Of a stretch of DNA of 64,000 bases, positions 8,904 through 17,720 are shown one piece after another. Under the pieces are notes generated by a model. The model made no database searches and had not been told where the DNA came from. It saw nothing but the letters and a program-made list of their open reading frames with translations. The DNA lies in assembly GCF_006974105.1 (NCBI RefSeq), contig NZ_CP036282.1, forward strand, positions 4,464,001 through 4,528,000. The letters are read 5' to 3'. Both the position numbers and the translations under genes were made by a program. Each line of letters begins with the position of its first letter. Position 1 is the first letter of the stretch. The DNA is from Rhodoferax aquaticus. GTDB taxonomy: Bacteria; Pseudomonadota; Gammaproteobacteria; Burkholderiales; Burkholderiaceae_C.

Positions 8904-10106
8904 TCAACCCAATTGGGCAACTAGGAAGTCTCGAACGCGCGGATCGCTAGTGAGTCCAATGGCCTTCAGAAGCGCAGCCCTTTGACCGTCAGCGTCGGCC
9001 ATTTTCAGGACATGTGCTCGGGCGACCCAATAGGGTGCGTAAGTGGTGGCATCCGCGGGCAGCGCATCCAGCAACCCCACCGCGAATTGCGGATCGCCAG
9101 CCTCAGCGCGGGCCACGGCTTCACCGACACGTGCACCGAGGCTAGGGTGGTGCTGCACCAAAACTCCATAGAGCTGGGCAATGGCACGCCAGGGCGTCTG
9201 CCCTGTGGCACGGCGCTGGGCATGTGCAGACTGGATAGCCGCTTCAATCTGAAACGGGCCAGGTTGTCGCAGCCCTGCAGCAGTCCAAAGCGCTTCCTCT
9301 GCCTCAGAGATCAGTTCTTCTCGCCATTCTTTAGGGTTCTGCATATGCAAGGGCACAAACCGACCTTCGCTATCGAATTGCGCTGATCGACGCGCTTCAG
9401 CGTGTAGCAAAAGAGCTAGCAACCCCCAGGCTTCAGCCTGGCTAGGCAGCAATTGCGCCGTTAGTTTGGCAAGAAAGAGAGCTTCTTCGCGCAGGTCTTC
9501 CGCAGGACTGTCCACAACTCCGCGACCCAAGGTATACGCGGCATATATTGCATCCAATACCGCCGCCAGTCGCGCGGGTAACTCATGTGCTTCTGGGGTT
9601 TCGAACCTCAGTCCAGCATCGCGAATATTGGCCTTTCCGCGAACGAGGCGCTGGGCCATTGCTGTCGGGGAGACGAGAAACGCGCTAGCAATGACCTTAG
9701 CGTCAAGTCCCAACACGGCCTGCAGCATGAGCGGCGCGTGTACGTTGGCAAAAATAGCAGGATGCGCACATACGAACATCAGTTGCAAACGTGCGTCGGG
9801 AACTGCTTGTGGCTCTGGCGCCTCGGGCTCAGTTTCATCTAGTAGAGCGATTACGCGCGGATCAAGCGTCAATCGGATGTGGCGGGCATGATGAAGCAGG
9901 CGGCGCTGGGCCGCAGTGGCCAGCCATGCTTCGGGCGCATTTGGCACACCCTGCTCGGGCCAGTGCCGCAAAGCAGCCGCGAACGCGTCGGACAGTGCAT
10001 CCTCGGCCGCGGCTAGGTCGCGCCACTGCCAAGCCAGGCGAGCAACAAGACGACCGTAACAGTCTCTTGCGACCCGCTCGGCGGCAGCCTTCGCTTCGTG
10101 ACTCAC
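8904..10106 (-). CDS. ECF42-type RNA polymerase sigma factor with C-terminal helical extension
   Basis: A ~400-residue sigma-70 family protein of the long ECF type (ECF42, DUF6596). The N-terminal part has region 2 (AAERVARDCYGRLVARLAWQ, AAEDALSDAFAAALRHWP), then region 4 with an HTH around AKVIASAFLVSPTAMAQRLVRG. The last ~200 residues form a TPR-like helical extension with RAHVLKMADADGQRAALLKAI. ECF42 factors lack a classical anti-sigma partner, and the extension is thought to control activity. The usual neighbour is a DGPF/YciI protein, present just upstream. The start is a GTG at 10106, chosen by family length; the frame is open upstream and no clear ribosome-binding site is seen. Confidence 0.88.
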   Translation of the reverse strand: MSHEAKAAAERVARDCYGRLVARLAWQWRDLAAAEDALSDAFAAALRHWPEQGVPNAPEAWLATAAQRRLLHHARHIRLTLDPRVIALLDETEPEAPEPQAVPDARLQLMFVCAHPAIFANVHAPLMLQAVLGLDAKVIASAFLVSPTAMAQRLVRGKANIRDAGLRFETPEAHELPARLAAVLDAIYAAYTLGRGVVDSPAEDLREEALFLAKLTAQLLPSQAEAWGLLALLLHAEARRSAQFDSEGRFVPLHMQNPKEWREELISEAEEALWTAAGLRQPGPFQIEAAIQSAHAQRRATGQTPWRAIAQLYGVLVQHHPSLGARVGEAVARAEAGDPQFAVGLLDALPADATTYAPYWVARAHVLKMADADGQRAALLKAIGLTSDPRVRDFLVAQLG

Positions 10107-10158
10107 GCGCAGTAGGTCAGGAATTGGTTCATCTTTTTCCAGTGGCTCCTGTGAACCC

Positions 10159-10521
10159 TCATGCGGCCGTCGGGGGAGGTAGTACGGGGCGTACTTCGAC
10201 ACTGCCGGCGGACGCACAAGGCGCGCGCGATGCCCACTCCAATGCCTCATCGAGGCTGTCCGCTTTAACAATGACGTACCCACCAAGATGCTCATATGTG
10301 TCGGCGAATGGTCCATCTTGTACTTGCCGTTTGCCACCTTCCACGCGGATGTGGGTGGCCGTGCGCGGAGGTTGAAGTGCATTACCGCTGACCATGATTC
10401 CGCTGTCTTGCATGGCGTTCATATATGCACCCCAGGCACCCCAGTAGGCGGGCGCGGCAGTGGGGTCATCCTTGCGTGCGACTTCGGCATCGGTCTCTTT
10501 AAAAACAATCATGAATTGCAT
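10159..10521 (-). CDS. YciI-like DGPF-domain protein linked to the ECF42 sigma factor
   Basis: A 120-residue protein of the YCII/DGPF family, a small ferredoxin-like dimeric fold. It has MQFMIVFKETDAE at the start, and the name-giving QDGPFADTYEHLGGYVI with VKADSLDEALEWASRAP. These proteins are the hallmark partners and targets of ECF42 sigma factors; their biochemical role is not established. The ATG at 10521 is chosen over an open upstream frame because it begins at the conserved M-[KQ]-[FY]-[ML] strand. It lies 52 bp before the sigma gene and follows a promoter segment shared with the azoreductase gene. Confidence 0.88.
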   Translation of the reverse strand: MQFMIVFKETDAEVARKDDPTAAPAYWGAWGAYMNAMQDSGIMVSGNALQPPRTATHIRVEGGKRQVQDGPFADTYEHLGGYVIVKADSLDEALEWASRAPCASAGSVEVRPVLPPPTAA

Positions 10522-10540
10522 TGGGTTCTCCAGGTTGGGA

Positions 10541-10597
10541 CCGCGCACCATACGCGTTCCTGATTAGGTGATGCGCGACCACTCTTCCGATCGACAT
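10541..10597 (-). promoter_or_regulatory. Putative ECF42 promoter, copy A
   Basis: On the minus strand this 57-bp segment starts ATGTCGATCGG and has GCATCACC 16 bp after TGTCGA. By my alignment it is 44/57 identical, with no gaps, to the segment at 11337-11393 upstream of the azoreductase gene. TGTCGA matches what I recall of the ECF42 -35 motif; the -10 assignment is a guess. It ends 19 bp before the DGPF start. Confidence 0.65.
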
Positions 10598-10696
10598 TGT
10601 TTCAAAAACTTTTTTGAAGCAGTCATGCCGACCTTGTCATTTAGAGAGCAGCCGCGGGTTAAAGGCTTTGATTTACGCCAGCTCACTTACCTTCAT

Positions 10697-11305
10697 TCAG
10701 TTCTCGACGGCTAAAAGTTCCTTCGCCGATCTGACAGCGCCTTCATAGTCAATAGCCAGTCCCTCTGCACGGTAAACACTTACGTCTTTGACACCCATAA
10801 ACTCGAGAATGCAACGCAAATAGGGGACCAAAAAGTCTTCGGCGACGCCGTCACCCTTTGAATACACACCACCGGTGGCACATAAAAGTATGGCCTTCTT
10901 ACCGGATAACAGCCCTTTGCGACCTTTCTCATCGTAAGTGAAGGTGAGCCCAGGGCGCACGACGTGGTCAATCCAGGCCTTTAGGGACGATGGGACCGTA
11001 CGGTTGTACATGGGACTTGCGATGACGACGGTTGTAGCGGCAATGAGCTCGTTGACTAATTCGTCCGAGAGCGTCAGCCCTTGTTGCTGCTCAACAGTGC
11101 GCTGATCCGGCGTAATGAAGATGGCGTCTGCGAACGTGCCATCGACATGCGGCAATGACCCCCCCATTGCAGCAAGATCACGGACCACGACCCGCTCATG
11201 CGGATGGGTCTTGGAGCGCCGTTCCAAGAGGTCATCCAGTAGAAGGGTCGACACGCTGTGTTTGCCGACTGGGCTGGAGGTAATCACCAAGGTGGTTGAT
11301 GTCAT
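10697..11305 (-). CDS. FMN-dependent NADH-azoreductase family flavoprotein
   Basis: A 202-residue flavodoxin-fold protein of the AzoR/acyl carrier protein phosphodiesterase-like family. It shows VITSSPVGKHSVS at the FMN phosphate loop, the conserved SPMYNRTVPSSLKAWIDHV, FTYDEKGRKGLLSGKKAILL, and the GGVYS loop. Such enzymes reduce quinones and azo compounds with NAD(P)H and can protect against thiol and electrophile stress. The ATG at 11305 has an AAAGGA site at good spacing. The shared upstream promoter segment suggests it belongs to the ECF42 regulon next door. Confidence 0.88.
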   Translation of the reverse strand: MTSTTLVITSSPVGKHSVSTLLLDDLLERRSKTHPHERVVVRDLAAMGGSLPHVDGTFADAIFITPDQRTVEQQQGLTLSDELVNELIAATTVVIASPMYNRTVPSSLKAWIDHVVRPGLTFTYDEKGRKGLLSGKKAILLCATGGVYSKGDGVAEDFLVPYLRCILEFMGVKDVSVYRAEGLAIDYEGAVRSAKELLAVEN

Positions 11306-11825
11306 GAAAATCCTTTCGGGAACTATTGGTAGCGGCCCGCGCACCTTGCGCATTCCTGAAAGGGTGATGCACAGCCAAACGGCCGATCGACATCGGATTT
11401 AAAAATATTTTGCAGATTCCGACAGAGATCGAAATAGCCAATGTTCCGGCTGCCGGTCTACTTGAACGGTCAACGGTGAACGGCTGCCCAAGCTGACATC
11501 CGGCGCATCCGGTAATCCAAAGATGTTGTGCTGCTCAGTTTGTACTAGCTGGAGCATTAATGCTGCCAATGTGGGGTAGAAAAGCTGTCTGCCCGCACTA
11601 GCAAGATCACTGGACACGGATCAAATGCTTTGGCTTCCCAGTGGCGCTGCATCCAAACCGGTCGTTGGCAACCGAAGACAACCGGCAGCTTTGTGGCGAG
11701 ACTTTTGGCACGGTAAGCACCCACATTGGGTCGGGAACTGCCAATCATGGCGACGATTTGAAAGTCGGGTTCCAGCCCATCGCGGAACTAGCCTCGCGTC
11801 AGCCTTCACGCCAACCATTCACCCC
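11306..11825. other. 520-bp region: ECF42 promoter copy B, then no convincing gene
   Basis: The part next to the azoreductase gene is its promoter (11337-11393). The rest (about 11394-11825) has only short open frames on both strands, with no ribosome-binding site or family resemblance that I recognise. It may be decayed coding sequence; nothing firmer can be said. Confidence 0.5.
11337..11393 (-). promoter_or_regulatory. Putative ECF42 promoter, copy B
   Basis: Minus-strand ATGTCGATCGG, then GCATCACC at the same 16-bp spacing from TGTCGA as in copy A at 10541-10597. It ends 31 bp before the azoreductase ATG. The equal length and spacing point to shared control by the adjacent sigma factor. 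Confidence 0.65.
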
Positions 11826-12524
11826 TCAAGGCTGCGACTGTTGCACCCACTGGTCGATCTCGGCAATCACGGCGTCGGCCGCAAGGCTCAGGGCTTTGAT
11901 GCCGCCGGGGGCGTCGGGGGTGGGGCTGGGTTCTTGGACCACAAAGCTGCGTTGGGCCACCAAGCGCTCAGGGCCGTGGCCGGCTTGGGCCAAGGTGGCA
12001 CGCAGGCGCAGCAGGCCGGTGCTGCGGTCGGGGGCTTCAAACCATTGGCTGAACTCGTCAATTTCAATGCGCAGGCTCAGCACCGCGCCGCCTTGCACCA
12101 CGCCATCGGCAGGGTTGAGCACCGCGCGGCGCTGGCCTAGCTGGTCACGCAGGCGCTGGCGCAGCAGCTCTGCGGGCGGCATGCTCCAGCGGGCCAGGGA
12201 GTAGGGGCGCAGCTGCTGGGCGTCGCTATAGGCCAGGCGGTACAGCACGGCGGTGCTGTCTAAGGCCGATGCCGCCTGCACGCCCGAGAGCAGCAGCGGT
12301 GGCAACGGTGCCATGCGGTTGCTGGCAACGGGCGCGGTGGCGCCGGGGCCAAAGTCATACACGGCAGGGCGCGCGGGAGTTTGCAACACCGAGCAGCCCG
12401 CCAGCCCCCAGAGCAAGCCCGCCACGAGGCCAACACGCAAGGTATGCGGCAAAACAGAGGCAAATCGGGCTCTGGCGCGCATGGGATATTCGCAAGCAGC
12501 TATATTTTTCATAGTATTCATCAC
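11826..12524 (-). CDS. PqiC/DUF330-like ABC-transport auxiliary lipoprotein
   Basis: A 232-residue predicted lipoprotein. The lipobox LAGC sits at the end of a hydrophobic stretch (LVAGLLWGLAGCSVL), so mature protein begins at that Cys. It then has YDFGP, LYRLAYSDAQQLRPYSLARW and LRLRIEIDEF-like segments (LSLRIEIDEFSQWF), typical of the auxiliary lipoproteins of MCE/Pqi/Mla lipid-transport systems. It is the last gene of the mlaEFD-like operon, 23 bp after mlaD, and likely sits in the outer membrane and contacts the MCE protein. The first codons overlap a dispersed repeat; a start at 12482 is an alternative. Confidence 0.85.
   Translation of the reverse strand: MMNTMKNIAACEYPMRARARFASVLPHTLRVGLVAGLLWGLAGCSVLQTPARPAVYDFGPGATAPVASNRMAPLPPLLLSGVQAASALDSTAVLYRLAYSDAQQLRPYSLARWSMPPAELLRQRLRDQLGQRRAVLNPADGVVQGGAVLSLRIEIDEFSQWFEAPDRSTGLLRLRATLAQAGHGPERLVAQRSFVVQEPSPTPDAPGGIKALSLAADAVIAEIDQWVQQSQP
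12481..12515. repeat. Dispersed repeat copy 2
   Basis: ATATTCGCAAGCAGCTATAT matches the core of the dispersed family. It forms the 5' end of the lipoprotein gene, coding for the NIAACEYP segment. Confidence 0.5.
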
Positions 12525-12547
12525 AAATGGGGCGCGGGGCCTGTGCG

Positions 12548-13546
12548 TCAGCGGGCGGGCGGTGGTGGCACAAAGCCACTTTCGCCCGGGCCGGGAGCGG
12601 CTGCGCCTTTGCCCAGCAGCAGAGACTGGGGGTTGTCGTTCACCGAGTCGGCAATGCGGCCCACTTGGCGCACGGTGCGCGAGGCGTCGTCTACCGTGCG
12701 GTTGATGCGGGGCACCAGCGTGGCGTTCAGGGTTTGGCCTGCAGCGGCCATGGTTTCGGTGCTTTGGGCGATTTTGTCCAAGGTGCCACCGGGTTCGTTC
12801 ATGCGGCGGTTGGTGCGCTGAAACTCGGCGGCAGAGGTGCGCACGGTGTCGGCGCTCACGGCCAGGCGCTCGGCGGTGGTTTGCATGGTTTTGAGCGTGG
12901 TGCCCGCTTGCTCCACCATGCGAGGCAGGTTCATGCCGTCAGGCCCGTTTTGGGCGGCCAGCATTTGGTCGGCACGGTGCGTGAGTTGGCCCACGTTGGC
13001 AGCGGCTTTGCCCAGGTTGTCGATAGCAACCATGAGCGTTTTTTGATTGTCTGATGCCAGTAAGCCATTGACCCGCTGGCTGGCTTGCTCTAGCTGGCCC
13101 AGCAGGTTGCTGCCTTGGTCGGTCAGGCGCGACATCATCCCGGGGCGCATAGGAATGCGGGGCAGTTGCGCTCCAGCGGCCTGCAGCGGTTGGGTGGAGG
13201 TACCGGGGTCGTCCAGCTGCACAAAGGCCAAGCCGGTTACGCCTTGGAAGCCCAGGCTGGCGTAGGTGGACTCGGTGATGGGGGCGTTGTCGCTCACGGC
13301 AATGCGCACCAGCACGTTGCCGGGCGTGGCTTTGTCCAAGCCGATGTAGGTGACGCGCCCTACCGAGACGCCTTTGTAGCGCACACCGGCTTGGGGCTGC
13401 AGGCCAGTTACGCTTTCGCGGCTGGAGAGTTCAAACTGGCGTTGCTCGGTGGTGTCCCGTGTGAGCCAGGCGGCCAAGGCAATCACCAGTGCGGTCATCA
13501 CCAAGACAAAAGCGCCAGCTGCAAGGGCGTGGGATTTGTTTTCCAT
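12548..13546 (-). CDS. MlaD/MCE-domain protein
   Basis: A 332-residue periplasmic protein anchored by one N-terminal membrane segment (ALAAGAFVLVMTALVIALAAWL). It is followed by a single MCE domain (VTGLQPQAGVRYKGVSVGRVTYIGLD) and a long helical, coiled-coil-prone C-terminal region (about residues 130-300), ending in a proline-rich tail. MCE proteins form hexameric rings that carry phospholipids between inner and outer membranes. It is third in the operon permease-ATPase-MCE-lipoprotein. It is longer than E. coli MlaD (183 aa), as usual for the Paraburkholderia-type MCE proteins. Confidence 0.9.
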   Translation of the reverse strand: MENKSHALAAGAFVLVMTALVIALAAWLTRDTTEQRQFELSSRESVTGLQPQAGVRYKGVSVGRVTYIGLDKATPGNVLVRIAVSDNAPITESTYASLGFQGVTGLAFVQLDDPGTSTQPLQAAGAQLPRIPMRPGMMSRLTDQGSNLLGQLEQASQRVNGLLASDNQKTLMVAIDNLGKAAANVGQLTHRADQMLAAQNGPDGMNLPRMVEQAGTTLKTMQTTAERLAVSADTVRTSAAEFQRTNRRMNEPGGTLDKIAQSTETMAAAGQTLNATLVPRINRTVDDASRTVRQVGRIADSVNDNPQSLLLGKGAAAPGPGESGFVPPPPAR

Positions 13547-13554
13547 GGTTCTTT

Positions 13555-14382
13555 CTAGGGGTTGTCTTTGTACACCGCATCGGGCTGGGCACGCAATAGC
13601 TCCATGGCGCGCAGGCCACGCCCGCCCAAGAAGAACTGGCGGGCAAATGGGTGGTCTAGCGCAATCACGTCTTTGGGTGGTGCGTTGGCGATGACACGCT
13701 TTTCGGCCACCACGGCCACGCGGGTACTGATTTCGTAAATGGTATCGAGGTCATGCGTCACCATGACGACGGTGAGGCCCAGTTCGCGGTGCAGCGTGCG
13801 CAGCAGGGTACAAAACGCGTCGGAGCGGTCAGGGTCTAGACCAGCGGTGGGCTCGTCTAGCAAGAGCAAGGGCGGATCCATGATGAGGGCGCGCGCCAAG
13901 GCCACGCGCTTGATCATGCCGCCCGACAAGTCAGCGGGCATTTTGTTGGCGTGGGCGGGGTCTAGGCCCACCATTTGCAGCTTGACCATGGCGGCGTCCC
14001 GCACCAAGTCGTCCGGCAAGGTGTGCAGTTCACGCAGCGGAAACGCAATGTTTTCTAGCACCGTAAACGCCGAGAACAAGGCGCCGTGTTGGAACAACAT
14101 GCCCACCCGGCTCGCAGCCCCTGCGCGGCCCAGCTCAGATGCGGGCCGCCCCAGCACGGTCACGGTGCCACGCTTGGGCGTCTCCAGCCCCAAGATCTGG
14201 CGCAGCAGCACGGTTTTGCCACTGCCGGAGCCGCCTACGATGGAGAGCAACTCACCCTGCTCGATGGTGAGGTCCAGGTCTTTGTGGACCAAGGCGTCCA
14301 CCCCATTAGTGCGAAACACGCTCCACAGCTTGTCGATCTGCACCACGGGAGGCTTAGGGTTGAGGGCTGAGTTCATGCTCAT
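13555..14382 (-). CDS. MlaF-like ABC transporter ATP-binding protein
   Basis: A 275-residue ABC ATPase. It has Walker A GGSGSGKTVLL, Q-loop MLFQHGALF, signature LSGGMIKRVALARAL (the M-I-K-R form typical of MlaF), Walker B LLLLDEPTAGLDP and the switch His in VMVTHDLDT. It powers phospholipid transport with the MlaE permease. The ATG at 14382 overlaps the permease stop by 4 bp (ATGA); a second ATG at 14376 is possible. It is followed after 8 bp by the MCE gene, so the operon is tight. Confidence 0.93.
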   Translation of the reverse strand: MSMNSALNPKPPVVQIDKLWSVFRTNGVDALVHKDLDLTIEQGELLSIVGGSGSGKTVLLRQILGLETPKRGTVTVLGRPASELGRAGAASRVGMLFQHGALFSAFTVLENIAFPLRELHTLPDDLVRDAAMVKLQMVGLDPAHANKMPADLSGGMIKRVALARALIMDPPLLLLDEPTAGLDPDRSDAFCTLLRTLHRELGLTVVMVTHDLDTIYEISTRVAVVAEKRVIANAPPKDVIALDHPFARQFFLGGRGLRAMELLRAQPDAVYKDNP

Positions 14383-15503
14383 ACCCCCACGCTCTTGAAC
14401 ACCACGGCAAACAAGGCATCGACCAAGATGACCATGGTGATGGAGGTGACCACCGCCGCCGTGGTGCCTTTGCCCAGGCTTTGGGTGTTGGGCTGCACGC
14501 GCAGGCCAAAGTGGCAGCCAATGAGCGCAATCAACAAGCCAAACACCACCGACTTGGACAAGGCCAACCACAGGTTGCCCAGCTGCACCGCCTTGGGCAT
14601 GGCCTCAATGAAATAGGCGGGGGTGAGCCCCAAGACTACGTCTGCTGCCAACATGCCACCGAGCAAGGCAGCCACCGTGGTCCACACGGTGATAAGTGGC
14701 ATGGCCAGCGCCATGGCCAATGCGCGTGGCATGACCAAGCGGTAGCCACGGGGGATGCCCATGACGCGCATGGCGTCTAGCTCTTCGGTCACCCGCATGA
14801 CGCCAATTTGTGCCGCAATGGACGAGCCTGAGCGCCCTGCGATCAAGATGGCGGCCAGCACCGGCCCTAGCTCGCGGATGAGCGAGATGCCCAAGATGTT
14901 GACGATGAAGGCGTTGGCACCAAACTGGCGCAGCTGCTGCGACATCAAATACGCCAGCACCACGCCAATCAAAAAACCCACCAGCGCAGTAATGGGCAAG
15001 GCCGTGGCGCCAATGCGGTACATATGGCCTGAGATGTCACGCCACGGGCCGGTGTGCGGGCTGCGCAGGAGCTTGAGCAGGTCCAAAAACAGCTGGCCCA
15101 GCAAACGCACGGCACCCACGGCGTGGCCCTCAATGCTGTAAAGCCATTCGCCCAGTTTCAGGAACGCGCGCCACACGCTCATGCGGTGGTGCTTGGGGGG
15201 CGGCACGCTGAAGCGCGCCACGCGTTTGAGCGTGGCCAACTGGCCCGCCTCGGTGAGCACATGCGCAGGCCAAGCACGGCCCCAGGCGTTCCACAGCACT
15301 TGGGCGCCCACATGGTCTAGGCGCTCCAGGTTGCGCAGGTCCCAGTGGGCGGGCTGCTGCGCGGGTTGGAGGGCCTGCTGCGTGGCGGCCCACTGAGCGG
15401 GGTCGGCCAGGTCGGCTGCTGTCCAGCGACCATAGAGCGTTGCGCACAGGCCCTGTGGCGTGTGCTCCAATGCAAGGCGTGGCGTGCAATCCTCCGCGGT
15501 CAT
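14379..15503 (-). CDS. MlaE-like lipid ABC transporter permease with N-terminal STAS domain
   Basis: A 374-residue protein. The first ~110 residues form a STAS-like domain (ALEHTPQGLCATLYGRW, HWDLRNLERLDHVGAQVLW). After it come the MlaE permease helices, with the conserved ELGPVLAAILIAGRSGSSIAAQIG, TEELDAMRVMG and a C-terminal hydrophobic segment. In E. coli the STAS protein MlaB is separate; here it is fused, which is common in Burkholderiales. The ATG at 15503 has an AGGGAA site; the longer frame is not needed. First gene of the lipid-transport operon. Confidence 0.92.
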   Translation of the reverse strand: MTAEDCTPRLALEHTPQGLCATLYGRWTAADLADPAQWAATQQALQPAQQPAHWDLRNLERLDHVGAQVLWNAWGRAWPAHVLTEAGQLATLKRVARFSVPPPKHHRMSVWRAFLKLGEWLYSIEGHAVGAVRLLGQLFLDLLKLLRSPHTGPWRDISGHMYRIGATALPITALVGFLIGVVLAYLMSQQLRQFGANAFIVNILGISLIRELGPVLAAILIAGRSGSSIAAQIGVMRVTEELDAMRVMGIPRGYRLVMPRALAMALAMPLITVWTTVAALLGGMLAADVVLGLTPAYFIEAMPKAVQLGNLWLALSKSVVFGLLIALIGCHFGLRVQPNTQSLGKGTTAAVVTSITMVILVDALFAVVFKSVGV

Positions 15504-15612
15504 AGTTCCCTGTGAAAATAGTGTGTAGCGGATGGTACTCGCACCCTGTGAAGACCCAGGCATGTTTTAAAACCCATTGCACGCAAAATAGGACAAAGGA
15601 GACACCCCCACC

Positions 15613-16413
15613 ATGACCACCAGCGCCGTTCACCCCAGCAGCTTTGCCCACGAGGAACTGGCCATTGAGCAACGCGGCCCGGTGCTGTGGCTCACCATCA
15701 CCCGCGAAGAGCGGCGCAACGCCATGAGCCACAAGGTGCTGGCCAGCTTGGCGCAAGCCATTGACGCAGCCCAAGCCTTGCGCGACATACGCGCCATCGT
15801 GCTCACCGGTGCAGGGAGCAAGGCCTTTTGTGCGGGGGCCGACTTACAGAGCGCTAACGCGTTTACCACCGACTACTCAGAACCCCATGGCCATTTGGCC
15901 CAGGTGCTGCGCGCCGCCAAGGCCAGCTATGTGCCGTTGATTGCGCGGGTCAATGGCGCCTGCATGGCGGGCGGCATGGGCCTGCTGTCCATGTGCGACA
16001 TGGCGGTGGCCGCTGAGCACAGCATCTTTGGACTGCCCGAGGTGAAGGTGGGCGTGTTTCCCGCGCAGGTGCTGAGCGTGCTGCAGCACCTGATTCCTAG
16101 GCGCAAGCTGGTGGAAATGTGCATTACGGGCGAGCCTATCAGCAGCGCGCAAGCCGTGGAGTACGGGCTGGTGAACTACGCCGATGCCGACTTGGACGCC
16201 AAGCTGCAATGGCTGTTGGACCGCCTGTTGGACAAATCACCCGCAGCCATCCGCCGGGGCTTGTACACCATGAAGCGCGTAGAGGCCATGGCGTTTGAAG
16301 AGTCCATGGCATTCACCGAGAGCCAAATTGCCCTCTTCACCTTGACCGAAGACGCTCGCGAAGGCCAGTTGGCCTTCCAAGAAAAACGCAAGCCGCAATG
16401 GGCTGGAAAGTAA
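15613..16413 (+). CDS. Enoyl-CoA hydratase/isomerase family protein
   Basis: A 266-residue crotonase-fold protein. It shows ALRDIRAIVLTGAGSKAFCAGADL (the oxyanion-hole region), NGACMAGGMGLLSMCDMAVAA, and FGLPEVKVGVFPAQ, where the Glu is the usual acid-base residue. The C-terminal AAIRRGLYTMKRVEAMAFEE is normal. It could act in fatty-acid or isoprenoid acyl-CoA breakdown; substrate unknown. It is divergent from the Mla-like operon and is followed after 7 bp by the antiporter-like gene. Confidence 0.88.
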   Translation: MTTSAVHPSSFAHEELAIEQRGPVLWLTITREERRNAMSHKVLASLAQAIDAAQALRDIRAIVLTGAGSKAFCAGADLQSANAFTTDYSEPHGHLAQVLRAAKASYVPLIARVNGACMAGGMGLLSMCDMAVAAEHSIFGLPEVKVGVFPAQVLSVLQHLIPRRKLVEMCITGEPISSAQAVEYGLVNYADADLDAKLQWLLDRLLDKSPAAIRRGLYTMKRVEAMAFEESMAFTESQIALFTLTEDAREGQLAFQEKRKPQWAGK

Positions 16414-16420
16414 ATACACC

Positions 16421-17692
16421 GTGAATACCGACATCACCCACAGCGCCACCATTCAAACCATTGGCGCCATCATCTTTGGCATTGCCTTGGTGCACACCTT
16501 TTGCGCCAAGTTTTTTGAATCGTTGGCGCACAAGCACCCGTCGCATGGCGGGCTGTTTCACCTGCTGGGTGAGGTGGAGGTGGTGTTTGGCTTCTGGGCC
16601 TTTGTGCTGATCGCTTGCATGGCCATGCTGGCGGGCAGCACCCAGGCGATTGCCTACGCTGAGTCGCGGCACTATACCGAGCCCTTGTTTGTCTTTGTGG
16701 TGATGGTGGTAGCTGCTTCTAAACCGGTGCTGGTGGCGGTACAAAACGCCTTGGGCGCAGTGGCCCGCGGGGTGCCCTTGCCCACGCCTGTGGTCTTGGC
16801 GTGGATGGGCTTGGCGGTCGTGCCGTTGTTGGGTTCCTTCATCACCGAGCCAGCTGCTATGACGCTGGCGGCGCTGATGTTGGCACCCCAGATCTTTCGC
16901 CCCGAGATGCCTGAGCGCACCAAGTACGCGGCACTGGGCGTGCTGTTTGTGAACATTTCGATAGGCGGCACACTCACCTCGTATGCGGCCCCCCCGGTCT
17001 TGATGATTGCGGGCGCTTGGAACTGGGACTCTGCCTTCATGGCCCGCACTTTTGGGTGGAAAGCCACCATCGCAGTCGTCGTGAATGCCACCGCTGTGGT
17101 GTGGATGCTGCGCAAACACCTGGGCCCAGTACCTGCAGAAACAAACACCAATGCGGTCCATGTGCCTTGGTTTGTGAGCGCAGTGCACTTGGCCTTTTTG
17201 GCGGCGGTAGTGACCTTGGCGCACCACCCGGTCTTGTTCTTGGGACTGTTCTTGTTTTTCTTGGGCTACACGCAGGCCTACGAACGCTTCCAAGCGCCTT
17301 TGATTTTGAAAGAGGGTTTGCTTGTGGGCTTTTTCTTGGCCGGGCTGGTGCTGCTAGGCGGCATGCAGCAGTGGTGGCTGCAGCCCATTGTGTCTAGCCT
17401 AGCACCCACGGCCCTGTTCTTTGGCGCGCTAGGGCTCACGGCCATTACCGACAACGCGGCCCTCACCTACTTGGGCTCTTTGATTGAGGGCATGTCAGAC
17501 CCTGCCAAGTACATGCTGGTAGCCGGTGCGGTAACGGGCGGGGGTCTGACCGTGATTGCCAACGCGCCCAACCCTGCGGGGGTGGCGTTGTTGAAAAAAG
17601 GCTTTGCCGAGCAATCCATCGGTGCAGGCGGCTTGCTGCTGGGGGCTTTGCTGCCCACCGCCGTAGCCGCTGCTGCATTTTTTTGGCTGTAA
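16421..17692 (+). CDS. Putative Na+/H+ antiporter family membrane protein
   Basis: A 423-residue polytopic membrane protein with 11 or more hydrophobic segments. It resembles the 'putative Na+/H+ antiporter' family (ion-transporter superfamily): HLLGEVEVVFGFWAFVL early, GSFITEPAAMTLAALML, NISIGGTLTSYAAPPVLMIA and ITDNAALTYLGSL, where the polar residues inside helices are the likely transport site. It starts with a GTG 7 bp after the enoyl-CoA hydratase stop. Its ion is not proven for this family. Confidence 0.8.
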   Translation: MNTDITHSATIQTIGAIIFGIALVHTFCAKFFESLAHKHPSHGGLFHLLGEVEVVFGFWAFVLIACMAMLAGSTQAIAYAESRHYTEPLFVFVVMVVAASKPVLVAVQNALGAVARGVPLPTPVVLAWMGLAVVPLLGSFITEPAAMTLAALMLAPQIFRPEMPERTKYAALGVLFVNISIGGTLTSYAAPPVLMIAGAWNWDSAFMARTFGWKATIAVVVNATAVVWMLRKHLGPVPAETNTNAVHVPWFVSAVHLAFLAAVVTLAHHPVLFLGLFLFFLGYTQAYERFQAPLILKEGLLVGFFLAGLVLLGGMQQWWLQPIVSSLAPTALFFGALGLTAITDNAALTYLGSLIEGMSDPAKYMLVAGAVTGGGLTVIANAPNPAGVALLKKGFAEQSIGAGGLLLGALLPTAVAAAAFFWL

Positions 17693-17720
17693 TTCTGTTG
17701 CGATAGACACCAAGGGCACC

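Noticed and set aside
11399..11818. Several short minus-strand frames downstream of the lipid-transport operon
   Set aside because: They overlap each other in different frames with no family resemblance; possibly decayed sequence.
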